Notes: generated by a model from the letters alone, not told the origin. DNA of 64,000 nt from RPQJ01 sp963846315 (GCA_963846315.1 CAWJVM010000006.1:62001-126000); one strand, 5' to 3'; numbered from the stretch's first letter, positions 1-8,992 are shown. Made by a program: numbers and translations.

Positions 1-1685
1 CACTGGTCCTGATCGAAGTGACCTTTGCCGGTCAGCGGCGCATGCACCGCGGACGCGAGCCAGCCGTCTTCCCAGATGCCGCGCGTGCCGAGCATTGCGT
101 AGTACTGGCGCTTCTTCGTCGTCGGCGCGTCGGGCTTGGCATCGAACGAGTATTTCATCGACACGCCCGACAGCGGGAACTGCTCGACGCCACGGTAGGT
201 CGTCGGCATCTCGAGCCCGATGACCTCGAGCAGGGTCGGGACGATGTCAACCGAGTGGTGGTACTGGTCGCGGATTTCACCACGCGCCTTGATGCCCTTC
301 GGCCACGAAATGACCAGCGGGTCGGTCGTACCGCCGGAGTACTGCGAGTACCGCTTGAACATCTGGAACGGCGTCGAGAACGCAACGGCCCAACCCGTGG
401 GGAAGTGCTCGTAGGTGTTCGGACCGCCGAGGTCATTGATCAACTTCATGTTCTCGGACAGTTCGTCCGGGTAGCCGTTGAAAAACTTGTTCTCGTTGAC
501 CGAACCGTTGGGACTGCCCTCGCCCGATGCGCCGTTGTCCGCCGCGTAAAGGACGATCGTGTTCTCGAGCTGCCCGGATTGTTCCAGGTACTCGATGATC
601 CGGCCGACCTGGGCGTCCGTGTACTCCGAGAAGCCAGCGTAGACCTCGGCCATGTGCGAGAAGAGCCGTTTTTCGTCGGCATTCAGCGAATTCCACGGCC
701 GCACCATGTCGCCGGAATTGGCCTGCGACTCCGGCATCGGATTGATCGGCGTGAGCTTCGTGCCCTTCGGCACGACCCCCTTTTCGATCATCCTGGCCAG
801 CACCCAGGTGCGATACGCCTCGTAGCCGTCGTCGAACTTGCCCTTGTACTTGTCGATGTATTCCTGCGGCGCCTGGTGCGGTGCGTGGTTGGCGCCCGGG
901 TTGAACCACATGTACCAGGGTTTGGAAGGATTGCTCGCCTTCTGGTCGCGGATCATCTGCAGCGCGTGATCGGCGAGGTCCTTGGAGAGGTGGTAGCCCT
1001 GCTCCGGGCCGTACGGCTGCTCGACGAACTTGTTGTCCTCGACCAGGTCGGGATAGTACTGGTTGGTCTCGCCACCGATGAAGCCGTAGAAGCGATCGAA
1101 GCCGAGCGAAAGCGGCCATTGCCGCCGGCTCGCGCCGGACGCCACGTCCTGCTCCGGCACGTTGTGGTTCTTGCCCACCCAGAACGTGCTGTAGCCGTTG
1201 TCCTGCAGGACCTGGGCGATCGTGGCGGCCTGCGCGGGGATGCGTCCGCTCGCGCCCGGGAAGCCCTCGGCACCCTCGGTGATCGAGGCCATGCCATTCA
1301 GGTGGTGATTGCGGCCGGTGAGCAGTGTCGACCGGGTGGGCGAGCACAGCGCTACCGTGTGCCACTGGGTGTAGCGCACCCCCTGGTCCGCCAGCTTCTG
1401 CAGCGTCGGCATGTTGATGCGGCCACCGTACGGCGACCAGGACGCGAGGCCGGTGTCGTCGAACAGTACGAAGAGCACGTTCGGCGCGCCTTCGGGCGCA
1501 CGCTTCGGCGTGAACGGGCCCCAGTCCGGAACCGAATCACGGACATCCAGCTTGATGGTACCCTTGAAATCGGTGTACGGCCCGACCGCCTGGCTCTCCT
1601 GTGCGATTGCCCCGGAGGGCAACGCCGCGCCCAGCGTCGCCGCGAGCGCCATGCCCAGCAGCCCAGTGACTCCCGTTCGTTTCAT
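1..1685 (-). CDS. Type I arylsulfatase, exported (3' end cut by window edge)
   Basis: This encodes a sulfate-ester hydrolase of the alkaline-phosphatase superfamily. The first 561 residues are visible, and the reading frame leaves the window at position 1 without a stop. Residues 1-28 form a signal peptide ending AIA-Q, so the enzyme is periplasmic or secreted. D76-D77 in the LFDDTG motif are metal ligands, and C114 lies in CSPTR, the Cys-type sulfatase signature whose cysteine becomes formylglycine. The wider sequence resembles the AtsA-like arylsulfatases. The substrate cannot be read from sequence. The gene is divergent from a LysR regulator, and a sulfatase-maturating radical-SAM enzyme lies about 1.2 kb beyond, which can supply the formylglycine. 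The ATG is chosen because the signal peptide starts there. Confidence 0.93.
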   Translation of the reverse strand, partial: MKRTGVTGLLGMALAATLGAALPSGAIAQESQAVGPYTDFKGTIKLDVRDSVPDWGPFTPKRAPEGAPNVLFVLFDDTGLASWSPYGGRINMPTLQKLADQGVRYTQWHTVALCSPTRSTLLTGRNHHLNGMASITEGAEGFPGASGRIPAQAATIAQVLQDNGYSTFWVGKNHNVPEQDVASGASRRQWPLSLGFDRFYGFIGGETNQYYPDLVEDNKFVEQPYGPEQGYHLSKDLADHALQMIRDQKASNPSKPWYMWFNPGANHAPHQAPQEYIDKYKGKFDDGYEAYRTWVLARMIEKGVVPKGTKLTPINPMPESQANSGDMVRPWNSLNADEKRLFSHMAEVYAGFSEYTDAQVGRIIEYLEQSGQLENTIVLYAADNGASGEGSPNGSVNENKFFNGYPDELSENMKLINDLGGPNTYEHFPTGWAVAFSTPFQMFKRYSQYSGGTTDPLVISWPKGIKARGEIRDQYHHSVDIVPTLLEVIGLEMPTTYRGVEQFPLSGVSMKYSFDAKPDAPTTKKRQYYAMLGTRGIWEDGWLASAVHAPLTGKGHFDQDQ

Positions 1686-1805
1686 ATTGCCGCCCTCTCC
1701 CAATTCAAATCGTGGTGCTTGAACGGAATGCGCGCCCAAGACGCATTCGTTCGAAGCACTATGCCCCCCCCTTGTCATAACTCGACATAAGAGCATTCAC
1801 TGCAT

Positions 1806-1833
1806 GAATATATTGAATACCTCCCATATATTC
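1806..1833. promoter_or_regulatory. AT-rich inverted repeat upstream of the LysR gene
   Basis: In the 153-bp divergent region between the sulfatase and the LysR gene there is a perfect 8-bp inverted repeat, GAATATAT (1806-1813) and ATATATTC (1826-1833), with a 12-bp spacer. It ends 5 bp before the LysR start codon. Dyads of this kind in LysR divergent promoters usually bind the regulator, so this is a candidate operator. It is strikingly AT-rich against its surroundings. Confidence 0.5.
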
Positions 1834-1838
1834 TGCGC

Positions 1839-2834
1839 ATGACAATCGAACTTCAGCATCTCCGTCACCTCGTCGCCCTCGCGGAACACGGCAGCTTCAT
1901 GCGTGCGGCGGCCGCGCTCGGCATGAGTCAACCCGCGCTCTCGCACAGCATCAAGAAACTGGAACGGCAACTCGGCACGGTTCTGTTCACGCGCAATAGC
2001 AGCGGCGCCGTTCCGACCGACAGCGGGTTATTGCAGCTCGAGCGGGCACGCGACCTTTTGCGGTTGGCAGACGATTTCATTCGCAACTCCAACGGACAAG
2101 CAGCCCTTCAGACCGGGCATCTGTCGGTCGGCGCCGGCCCCTATCCCGCCGAATCCGTCGTCGGCAAGGCTGCAGCCCGATTCGTGGAGCAATTCCCCCG
2201 GGTGAGCGTGCAAATTCGAGTCAACACCTGGGGCGCACTTTTGCAGCAGCTGCGCAGCCGCGAACTCGATTTCATCGTGCTCGAGACCAGTCAGCTGCAG
2301 CGGGAGCGGGACATCGAGGTTCCACCGTTCACGTACTCACAGACCGTGTACTTCGTTGCACGCAGCGAGCACCCGCTGGCCTCGCGTCCCGCCGTCCAGG
2401 TGGGCGACGTATTCAGCTGGCCGGTCGTCGCGCCCACGCGAATCCCCCCACAGGTCCTCGATCAACTGCTTGCCGCCCAGCACGCAGCCATCAGCGCATT
2501 TTCGCCGGGGCATGTATTTCCAGCCATCGAGTGCAGCGACCTCACGACCGTCAAGCGCATCCTCGAGAACTCCAATGCGATCACGGCGGTACCTCTATCC
2601 TCCGTGGCAGACGAACTCGAGCGGGGTCGCTTCGTCGCGTTGTGCACGGCACCCTGGCTGCATCTGAGCTTCGGCGTCGTCAGCCTCAAGGGCCGTTCGC
2701 TGACGCAGGCGGCGGAGAAGTTTCGAGCGCTCGTATTGGATGTCGAGCGCGAAGTCGCCCGGGAGGACGAGCAGTTGGTCGCCCGGTGGGCGCCGGTGAC
2801 GGCGACAGGTGCCGGTGCGAGCCATCCGACCTGA
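1839..2834 (+). CDS. LysR-family transcriptional regulator (sulfatase-linked)
   Basis: This 331-residue protein has the LysR-type layout. An N-terminal winged helix-turn-helix lies at about residues 3-62 (ALGMSQPALSHSIKKLERQLG is the helix-turn-helix and linker region). An effector-binding domain of periplasmic-binding-protein fold spans about 90-300. The gene is divergent from the arylsulfatase and 16 bp from the convergent maturase gene, so it most likely controls sulfatase expression in response to a sulfated substrate or its product. That role is inferred from position only. The ATG follows an AT-rich dyad that may be its own operator. The effector is unknown. Confidence 0.88.
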   Translation: MTIELQHLRHLVALAEHGSFMRAAAALGMSQPALSHSIKKLERQLGTVLFTRNSSGAVPTDSGLLQLERARDLLRLADDFIRNSNGQAALQTGHLSVGAGPYPAESVVGKAAARFVEQFPRVSVQIRVNTWGALLQQLRSRELDFIVLETSQLQRERDIEVPPFTYSQTVYFVARSEHPLASRPAVQVGDVFSWPVVAPTRIPPQVLDQLLAAQHAAISAFSPGHVFPAIECSDLTTVKRILENSNAITAVPLSSVADELERGRFVALCTAPWLHLSFGVVSLKGRSLTQAAEKFRALVLDVEREVAREDEQLVARWAPVTATGAGASHPT

Positions 2835-2850
2835 CGCACCTGATGGCCGC

Positions 2851-4086
2851 TTACCTCTGCCGCATGATCTCGTCGGCGTAACGGCCCTGCTGCAAAAGGT
2901 TCGCCATGGTCTTCATCGGCTTGTCGATGTGGGCGAAGAAGGTCCGGTAACCGGCGCACAGGTAGTTCAATCCGTCCTCGCCGTCGGGCGTGCGCAGGAA
3001 GCGATTGCGCGGGCATTCGCCGTGGCACGCGAAGAGGACCGGGCACTCCTTGCAGTACCTGGGCAACGTGTCGTACTTGGCTCGGCCAAACCGGCGCTGC
3101 TTTTCCGACGACACGAGTGTCCGGAGCGGCGTTTCACTGATGTTGCCGAGCCGGTGCGCCGGTTCGACGAAGTGATCACAGGAATACACGTCGCCGTTGT
3201 GCTCGAGCACCAGGGATTGACCGCAGGTTGGTGAGACGATGCAGAGATTGTGCTGGCCGAGCCAGCTGCCCAGTGCGACGTCGAAGGTCGTGACGTAGAC
3301 CCGACCGACGTCGCGCCGCACCCACTCGTCGAAAATACGGATCAGGAACTTCCCGAACTTCTCCGGCGTCACCGAGCGTTGCGTGACGAGGCTGCCTTCC
3401 TGCCGATACGTCGGCCGGTCCCTGCCGTGCAGGCCACCCCAGCCCTGGTTGGCGAGCGCGAGGGTCTCCGCAGTCGCCCGCTCGACGATCGGGATCAACT
3501 GGATGTATTCGGCCTTCAGTTCGTCGCGAAAGAATCGATAGACGTCGAGGGGACGATCCGCGTTGGCCGCATGGATGGTGCACAGGATGTTGACGTCGAC
3601 TGCGTGCCGGCGCAGGCAGTGCCAGCCGCGGACGGCGGCCGCGAAGCTGCCGTCGCCCTTCTTGTCGACGCGATAGGCGTCATGCAGTGATTGCGGGCCA
3701 TCGAGACTCAAACCGACGAGATACTTGTTCTGCTTGAAGAACGCCGCCCATTCATCGTCGATCAGCGTGCCGTTCGTCTGGATCGTGTGCTTGACGCGTT
3801 GACTGGCCTTGCGATGCTTCTCCGCCAACTCCACCGAGCGTCGGTAGAAGTCGAGCCCGCGCAGCAGCGGTTCGCCACCCTGCCAGGACACCTCGACCTC
3901 GGGGCCGGGTGACGCGTCCATCAATGCCCGGATGTAGGTCTCGAGCACGTCCTCCGTCATCAGCGGGCTCTCACGCGCCGGATAGAGGTTTTCCTTGGAC
4001 AGGAAGAAGCAGTACTTGCAGCCGAGATTGCATGCTGCGCCGGCGGGCTTGGTCAGCAGGTGGAAAGGCATGGGCGCGGCTTGCAA
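2851..4086 (-). CDS. Radical SAM/SPASM anaerobic sulfatase-maturating enzyme
   Basis: The enzyme oxidises the active-site Cys or Ser of a sulfatase to formylglycine using S-adenosylmethionine. C19, C23 and C26 (CNLGCKYC) form the radical-SAM cluster motif, followed by KPAG/SWQGGEP motifs of the family. Cysteines in the C-terminal SPASM region (CGQSL, YSCDH, CKECPVLFACHGEC, LCAGY) would bind two auxiliary [4Fe-4S] clusters. The 411-residue length is normal. The start shown is TTG at 4086, preceded by GAGG nine bases upstream. An ATG five codons later (4071) is possible but has a weaker ribosome site. The neighbouring CSPTR sulfatase is the obvious substrate. Confidence 0.92.
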   Translation of the reverse strand: MQAAPMPFHLLTKPAGAACNLGCKYCFFLSKENLYPARESPLMTEDVLETYIRALMDASPGPEVEVSWQGGEPLLRGLDFYRRSVELAEKHRKASQRVKHTIQTNGTLIDDEWAAFFKQNKYLVGLSLDGPQSLHDAYRVDKKGDGSFAAAVRGWHCLRRHAVDVNILCTIHAANADRPLDVYRFFRDELKAEYIQLIPIVERATAETLALANQGWGGLHGRDRPTYRQEGSLVTQRSVTPEKFGKFLIRIFDEWVRRDVGRVYVTTFDVALGSWLGQHNLCIVSPTCGQSLVLEHNGDVYSCDHFVEPAHRLGNISETPLRTLVSSEKQRRFGRAKYDTLPRYCKECPVLFACHGECPRNRFLRTPDGEDGLNYLCAGYRTFFAHIDKPMKTMANLLQQGRYADEIMRQR

Positions 4087-4343
4087 GGGCTGGAACCTCA
4101 GGTCGGGTGCCCGTCGGCGGGTCGCCAGGACGCACGCAAATCATCCGACGCGACCTCGTCGCCGTACATAAGGAAAATTTCGGCACGGGCAAGCGACCCA
4201 AGCCTGTTGTGACGCACTCAGCCTGCGCCGCGCGACCGACCGCGAAATCGACGTGCAGCGAGCGGCCCTAAATGCCCTCTATACGGTCGAAATGATGCAA
4301 TGCCCCGCATACGGGAGCGACGTTGGTCAGCGCAAAGAAGAAG

Positions 4344-4417
4344 TGGAGCGGGTGATGGGAATCGAACCCACGCTAGTAGCTTGGGAAGCTACAGTTCTAC
4401 CATTGAACTACACCCGC
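4344..4417 (-). tRNA. tRNA-Gly (anticodon CCC)
   Basis: The minus strand folds as a complete 74-nt tRNA including an encoded CCA. The acceptor stem is GCGGGTG paired with CACCCGC, the D stem GTTC/GAAC, the anticodon stem GTAGC/GCTAC around the loop TTCCCAA (anticodon CCC), and the T arm has TTCGATT. It lies upstream of, and in the same direction as, the sulfatase-maturase gene, 257 bp away. Confidence 0.96.
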
Positions 4418-4535
4418 TGGCCGGCGTTGATTCTATGCAGGTCCCGCCAGGTCGGCAAATCGCCAAGCCGGCCGCAAGGCAGCAGGCGATACAATGCGCC
4501 CGCAAACCCTGCCTCGAGGCGAAAACAGCGTCATC

Positions 4536-5861
4536 ATGATTCACCCTCCCCCGGTGTCCCGGGTCCTGCTCGCGCTGCTCATTCTTGCCACCCTGCTGTC
4601 GGGGTGCGCCGCCACCAATAGGCTATTCCGCGACCGGGCCGCCGAAGAGCGTGCGGCCGCGCTGCTGCAGATACAGCTTTCCGTCATGCGCTTCGCCGAC
4701 GAGTACACGGCATGGGTCACCGAGCGGGTCGGCGTGTTCCAGCAGTCCACCGACGATCCCGGGGAGCGGTTGGCAGCGCAGTCGTGGCTGGTGTCGCAGG
4801 CCACCAGCGCGTTCACGATCGCGACCGGCCCGAACCCGGAGCTCAACGCCATCGACATGCTGGTATTCGCCACCCTGAGCCGCATGGTGATCGAGGACCG
4901 CTGGGTCGGCGAACTCTACGGCCCGCGTGCCGAAGGCCTGCTCGGCGCGCACAGGGGTCTGGAGGAACGCGCCTGGAACTTCGCGCCCATGCTGTTGAGC
5001 GAGGCGCAGGTCATCGAGCTGCGCTCCGGCATCGAGGCCTGGCATCGGAAGAATCCGGTCGTGCGTGCGGTGCCGTTCATCCATTTCGAGGACTTCGTGT
5101 TCGCCACCGGCGCAACGCCCACCGGCACCGCGTCGTCGAGCAGCATCTTCTCCTTCCTGGGTATCGATCCGCTGAGCAACCTCGACCCCGCGGTCCGCGA
5201 ACTCGCGCAGACACGCCAGCTGGCCGAGCGGGCCGTTTACTACGGCCAGCGTGCACCGAAGCTCATCAGCATGGAGGCGCAGCGCCTGGCCTTCGAGCTG
5301 GCCATGACCCCGGAGTCGGCGGTGCTGCTGGAGAACGTCGACCGTATCGGCGGCGCCGCTCAGACCGCAAGCACCCTCGCCGCGGACCTGCCGCGCCTGC
5401 TGGCCGAGGAGCGGTCCGCTGCGATCGAGCAACTGACCGGAATCCTGGACGAGCGCCAGGGCCAGTTGCAGGCGTTGGTTGTCGAGCTGCGCTCGACGCT
5501 CGAGGCCGGCGGCACGACGTCCGACTCGGTTCGCGAGACCATCGCTGCCCTGGACGTGCTGTTGGCCCGCTTCGACCGCCCCGCATCCGCGACTGCCCGG
5601 ATTGAGTCGCGGCCCTTCGACGTGACGGAGTACACCGAGGCACTGCGCGTGATGGGCGAAACGGCGCAGCAGCTCCAGGTGCTGCTCGGCCAGGCGGATG
5701 GCAAGTTGCCGGTGTTGAACCAGGCTTCGGAGCGCGCCACCGGGCAACTCGTGTCGCTGGTCGACCACGTGTACTGGCGGCTGGTGCAGCTCATCCTGGT
5801 GCTGGTTGCGGCCGGCGTTGTCGGCGCACTCGCCTACCGCGCCGTCGTGCGCCGATCGTGA
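4536..5861 (+). CDS. Coiled-coil lipoprotein with C-terminal membrane anchor, function unknown
   Basis: I do not recognise the family. From the ATG at 4536 the 441-residue product has a lipoprotein signal with lipobox LLSGC (Cys at about residue 24). A long, mostly helical middle follows, containing Ala/Glu/Leu-rich stretches typical of coiled coil (about residues 250-410). A C-terminal hydrophobic segment (VYWRLVQLILVLVAAGVVGA) precedes a short basic tail (VVRRS). The combination suggests a cell-envelope protein attached at both ends. A longer reading from 4494 adds only non-signal-like residues and is not preferred. The next gene (ExoD family) follows after 113 bp on the same strand. Confidence 0.75.
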   Translation: MIHPPPVSRVLLALLILATLLSGCAATNRLFRDRAAEERAAALLQIQLSVMRFADEYTAWVTERVGVFQQSTDDPGERLAAQSWLVSQATSAFTIATGPNPELNAIDMLVFATLSRMVIEDRWVGELYGPRAEGLLGAHRGLEERAWNFAPMLLSEAQVIELRSGIEAWHRKNPVVRAVPFIHFEDFVFATGATPTGTASSSSIFSFLGIDPLSNLDPAVRELAQTRQLAERAVYYGQRAPKLISMEAQRLAFELAMTPESAVLLENVDRIGGAAQTASTLAADLPRLLAEERSAAIEQLTGILDERQGQLQALVVELRSTLEAGGTTSDSVRETIAALDVLLARFDRPASATARIESRPFDVTEYTEALRVMGETAQQLQVLLGQADGKLPVLNQASERATGQLVSLVDHVYWRLVQLILVLVAAGVVGALAYRAVVRRS

Positions 5862-5974
5862 GTGCTCGCATGCCGCGAAGTCCCGGCACGCAGACAACGG
5901 GCCCCTGATCAGGTCCTCGCTTTTCTTGACACAGGTAACGCAGCGGTCTTCGGATAGCAGTTACGCTACTAAGC

Positions 5975-6649
5975 ATGACCACCGTCCAGTTCCGTAACCC
6001 CGAAGTCCGCCTCTCCGAAGCGCTGGCGACGACGCGGCGCGCGATCGAGGGACACCAGGTGACGCTGCGCGAACTGCTGCAGCTGGTCGGCGAACAAGGA
6101 CTGCTCGTCTTTTGCGCGATCCTCGCGATGCCGTTCCTGCTGCCGGTGTCGTTGCCGTTCATGAGCACGGCGCTCGGGGCACCGATGCTGCTGATCGGGT
6201 ACGCCGTCACGATGAACCGCGTGCCCTGGTTGCCCGATCGTCTGCTCGATCGCTCTTTGCCGAGTGCGACGTTGCAGCACGTACTCGAGCGGGCAGTGAA
6301 GACATTCGATCGTTTCGAGCATCTCGTGCGACCCCGCATGCTCGGGCTGACGGCAACGCCGCGCGTAAATGCCGTGCATGGCATTGCGCTCGTCATCGCC
6401 GTTGTCGCGCTGATGGCGCCACTGCCGCTGATTCCCCTCGCCAACACGCTACCGGCCATCGGTGTCATCCTGCTGTGCCTCGGCATGGCGGAACGCGATG
6501 GCGCGCTGTTGCTGTTCGGGCACCTGGTGGTGCTCGTGTCGGTGCTCTACGTCGGTGCCCTGTTCTACTTTGCCGCCGAGGCCGGCAGCGATCCGCAGGC
6601 GGCGCTCGACATGGTCCTGAAGCTCTTCGAGAAGATGTTCGGCGGATGA
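5975..6649 (+). CDS. ExoD-family membrane protein (exopolysaccharide synthesis type)
   Basis: This 224-residue protein matches the ExoD family. An amphipathic N-terminus (LSEALATTRRAIEG) and the conserved AMPFLLPVSLP stretch are followed by several hydrophobic segments at about residues 45-80, 130-175 and 180-205. ExoD of Sinorhizobium is linked to exopolysaccharide and alkali tolerance, but the biochemical role of the family is not established. The product should sit in the inner membrane. The next gene starts 17 bp later, so the two are probably cotranscribed. Confidence 0.82.
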   Translation: MTTVQFRNPEVRLSEALATTRRAIEGHQVTLRELLQLVGEQGLLVFCAILAMPFLLPVSLPFMSTALGAPMLLIGYAVTMNRVPWLPDRLLDRSLPSATLQHVLERAVKTFDRFEHLVRPRMLGLTATPRVNAVHGIALVIAVVALMAPLPLIPLANTLPAIGVILLCLGMAERDGALLLFGHLVVLVSVLYVGALFYFAAEAGSDPQAALDMVLKLFEKMFGG

Positions 6650-6666
6650 ATCCCCAGGGAGGACTC

Positions 6667-7176
6667 ATGAAAATGAAGAACGTGCTCGCCGCGCTGACCA
6701 GCGTCACGCTGTTGGCAACGGCGCCGAATCTCGCGCTGGCCCAGCAAGAGCATCCGCAACACAAGATGCACGGCTCCGGTGGCGCCGTGGCACAGCTGCA
6801 GCTGCAGGACGGCCAGAAATGGCCAACGGATGCATCGCTGCGTTCAGGGATGGGCAGTATCCGTGCAGCCTTTGATGCCGATCATCCAGCGATCCACGCG
6901 GGCAAGCAGACCGACGCGCAGTATTCCACGCTCGCAACGCACATAGATCAGCAGGCGCAGTCGATCGTTGCCAACTGCCACTTGCCGTCCGATGCCGACG
7001 CCAACCTGCACCTGGTCATCGCCGACCTGTTGCAGGGCGTGACGCTGATGCAGGGCAAGGACACGACCCGCTCACGTCACGACGGCGCGGCGCTGGTGCA
7101 TCGCGCATTGAAGGCATACGGCCGGTACTTCGACGACCCCGCGTGGAAACCGGACTCGCCCATGCATGGCAAGTGA
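6667..7176 (+). CDS. Small exported protein, DnrO-like, function unknown
   Basis: The 169-residue product starts with a good signal peptide (cleavage after LALA at about residue 25) and continues with a His/Met-containing stretch (HPQHKMHG). The mature part is helical and contains the phrase DGQKWPTDASLRSGM. I remember similar proteins annotated as DnrO from Xanthomonas-type genomes, but the function is unknown to me. The ATG has an excellent ribosome site (AGGGAGG, about six bases upstream). The His/Met-rich start could suggest metal handling; this is speculation. Confidence 0.7.
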   Translation: MKMKNVLAALTSVTLLATAPNLALAQQEHPQHKMHGSGGAVAQLQLQDGQKWPTDASLRSGMGSIRAAFDADHPAIHAGKQTDAQYSTLATHIDQQAQSIVANCHLPSDADANLHLVIADLLQGVTLMQGKDTTRSRHDGAALVHRALKAYGRYFDDPAWKPDSPMHGK

Positions 7177-7226
7177 CGCCGTAGACTCCGACGAAACTTA
7201 CGCCGCCACGTCGCGTGGCTTGGCGT

Positions 7227-8159
7227 TCACTGATAGAGAATGTCGTCCAGGCTCCACTCGTGTTGCCGCTCGTAGCGTGCGGCGAGAAAATCGACGAACG
7301 AGCGCACCTTGGCCGAAAGGTGCCGCCGGCTCGGATAGACCGCGGCAATCGGTGACCGCGGCGGCCGGTAGTCCGGCAGCAGCGGCTCGAGTTGCCCGGC
7401 GCGGATCTCCTGCGCCACGATGAAATCCGGCTCGTACACGATGCCCATGCCCTGCACCGCGAGCGATGCGAGCACCTGCCCGTTGTTGGCGCGGTGCCGC
7501 GGCGGAATGCGCACCGACACTCGAGAGTCGCGGTCGTCCTTGCCTGCAAACTGCCACGTGTTCGGCATGCCGACGTTGGTGTAGCTCAGGCACTCGTGCT
7601 GCGACAGGTCCGCGGGGGTGCGGATCGGCTCATTGCGCCGCGCCAGGTACAAAGGTGACGCGCAACAGACGATCTGCGTCCAACCCAGCCGCTTCGACAC
7701 CATGCCTTGCGATCCGACGTGCCCGATACGGATCGCCAGGTCGAACCCGTCCTCGACCAGGTCGACGACACGATCGGAGAGATCGAGGTCGAGCAGCAGG
7801 TCCGGATGCAGCGCGACGAATTCAGCGACCGCCGGCGCGAGGTACCGCACGCCGAAGCTGACCCCGCACGTGAGGCGCAGCGTGCCTTTGGGTTCCGCGG
7901 CCGCAATCCGCACCGAGGCTTCCGCATCCTCGAGGTCCGACAGCAGCTGCACGCTGTGCTCATAGAAAGATTGCCCGGCTTCGGTCAGTGAAAGCCGCCG
8001 TGTAGTCCGATTCAGCAGCCGCGTGTCCAGGTGCGCTTCGAGCTCCGAGACCTGCCTGGACACGGCCGAGGTGGACAGCCCGAGCCGCTCCGCCGCCCGC
8101 GAAAAGCTGCCTAGTTCGACGACTTTGGCGAAGGTACTGACGGCCAGGAAGCGATCCAT
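7227..8159 (-). CDS. LysR-family regulator, divergent from gst
   Basis: A LysR regulator of the CrgA/DmlR-like branch: an N-terminal winged helix (RAAERLGLSTSAVSRQVSELE, residues about 20-40) and a substrate-binding domain with the typical GVSFGVRYLAPAVAEF and DGFDLAIRIG phrases. The ATG at 8159 is preferred over an upstream in-frame start at 8192. It matches the family N-terminus (MDRFLAVSTFAKVVELGSF) and leaves a 17-bp dyad (8170-8186) outside the coding sequence. It is divergent from the GST/dioxygenase pair and probably regulates it, a common arrangement for this gene set. Confidence 0.9.
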   Translation of the reverse strand: MDRFLAVSTFAKVVELGSFSRAAERLGLSTSAVSRQVSELEAHLDTRLLNRTTRRLSLTEAGQSFYEHSVQLLSDLEDAEASVRIAAAEPKGTLRLTCGVSFGVRYLAPAVAEFVALHPDLLLDLDLSDRVVDLVEDGFDLAIRIGHVGSQGMVSKRLGWTQIVCCASPLYLARRNEPIRTPADLSQHECLSYTNVGMPNTWQFAGKDDRDSRVSVRIPPRHRANNGQVLASLAVQGMGIVYEPDFIVAQEIRAGQLEPLLPDYRPPRSPIAAVYPSRRHLSAKVRSFVDFLAARYERQHEWSLDDILYQ

Positions 8160-8169
8160 GCCGTCTATT

Positions 8170-8186
8170 GTTGCATTTAACGCAAC
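8170..8186. promoter_or_regulatory. LysR-type box between regulator and gst
   Basis: GTTGC (8170-8174) and GCAAC (8182-8186) form an inverted repeat with a 7-bp spacer. The outer bases fit the T-N11-A pattern of LysR binding sites. It lies 10 bp upstream of the regulator start and in the shared promoter region with the GST gene, so it is a plausible autoregulatory and activation site. Confidence 0.5.
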
Positions 8187-8319
8187 TATCAATCACTCAA
8201 ATTCATATTTATCCCTTCAAATGGCTAGCTGAAGATGTGTTCACGCTCTACGCAGACGCTCAGGGCACGAACGCCTCGATCAACCTCAATCAGCGACGTA
8301 ACCAAGGACCAATCAATCC

Positions 8320-8925
8320 ATGAAGCTGTACTACACCCCCGGCGCCTGCTCGCAGGCCCCGCACATTGCAATCAACGAACTCGGCCTGACGTACGAGCCG
8401 GTCAAGGTGGACCTGGTCAAGCACACGCTGCCGGACGGCACCGACTTCTACGCGATCAATCCGAAGGGCTACGTCCCGATGCTCGAGCTGGACGACGGCA
8501 CGCGGCTTACGGAAGTGGGTGTGCTGCTGCAGTACATCGCGGACCAGAAGCCGGGCACGATCGCGCCGGTCTTCGGCACCAAGGCACGCTGGCACCTGAT
8601 GGAGTGGCTCAACTTCATCTCGACCGAAGTGCACAAAGGCTTTGGTCCGCTGTGGAACCCGCAGAACGCCGCCGATGTGCGCGAGCGGACCGTGCAGGCG
8701 CTCGGCAACCGGTTCACGTTCATCTCGAAGACGCTGGAAAAGCAGCCGTACCTGACGGGCGACACGTTCTCGATTGCCGATGCTTACCTTTGGGTCGTGC
8801 TGAACTGGGCCGACTTCCACAAAGTCGACCTGGCGCCGTGGCCCGCCGTGCAGCAGTTCCGTGCGCGCGTTGCCGCGCGACCGGCAGTGCAGGCAACGTT
8901 GAAAGCCGAAGGCTTCGTGAAGTAA
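8320..8925 (+). CDS. gstA: Beta-class glutathione S-transferase
   Basis: This 201-residue protein conjugates or otherwise uses glutathione in the cytoplasm. The N-terminal thioredoxin-like domain begins MKLYYTPGACSQ, with Cys10 as in bacterial beta-class GSTs. The cis-proline of NPKGYVPML and the E/S pair binding the gamma-glutamyl group are present. The C-terminal helical domain includes FISTEVHKGF, where the histidine matches the beta-class active-site His near 106. Length is normal. It is followed by a LigB-type dioxygenase, with a small palindromic repeat between. Confidence 0.92.
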   Translation: MKLYYTPGACSQAPHIAINELGLTYEPVKVDLVKHTLPDGTDFYAINPKGYVPMLELDDGTRLTEVGVLLQYIADQKPGTIAPVFGTKARWHLMEWLNFISTEVHKGFGPLWNPQNAADVRERTVQALGNRFTFISKTLEKQPYLTGDTFSIADAYLWVVLNWADFHKVDLAPWPAVQQFRARVAARPAVQATLKAEGFVK

Positions 8926-8935
8926 TGCGCCGCAA

Positions 8936-8961
8936 CCCTCTCCCGCTCGCGCGGGAGAGGG
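8936..8961. repeat. Short palindromic intergenic repeat (copy 1)
   Basis: An 11-bp perfect inverted repeat, CCCTCTCCCGC and GCGGGAGAGGG, with a 4-nt loop lies 10 bp after the gst stop. A very similar unit occurs at 17504-17527, so this is a dispersed element rather than a chance hairpin. There is no T-run, so it is not a classical terminator. Confidence 0.75.
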
Positions 8962-8992
8962 AGCTGCAGCGGAGCCGCGGATGGAGTGGCTG

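Noticed and set aside
18..1790. A 590-codon plus-strand frame at the window start
   Set aside because: It is antisense to the sulfatase, which has a signal peptide and the CSPTR motif. The plus-strand product has no recognisable features.
4340..4440. Small protein-coding frames over the tRNA
   Set aside because: They translate the tRNA-Gly gene itself. The cloverleaf is complete, so the frames are chance.
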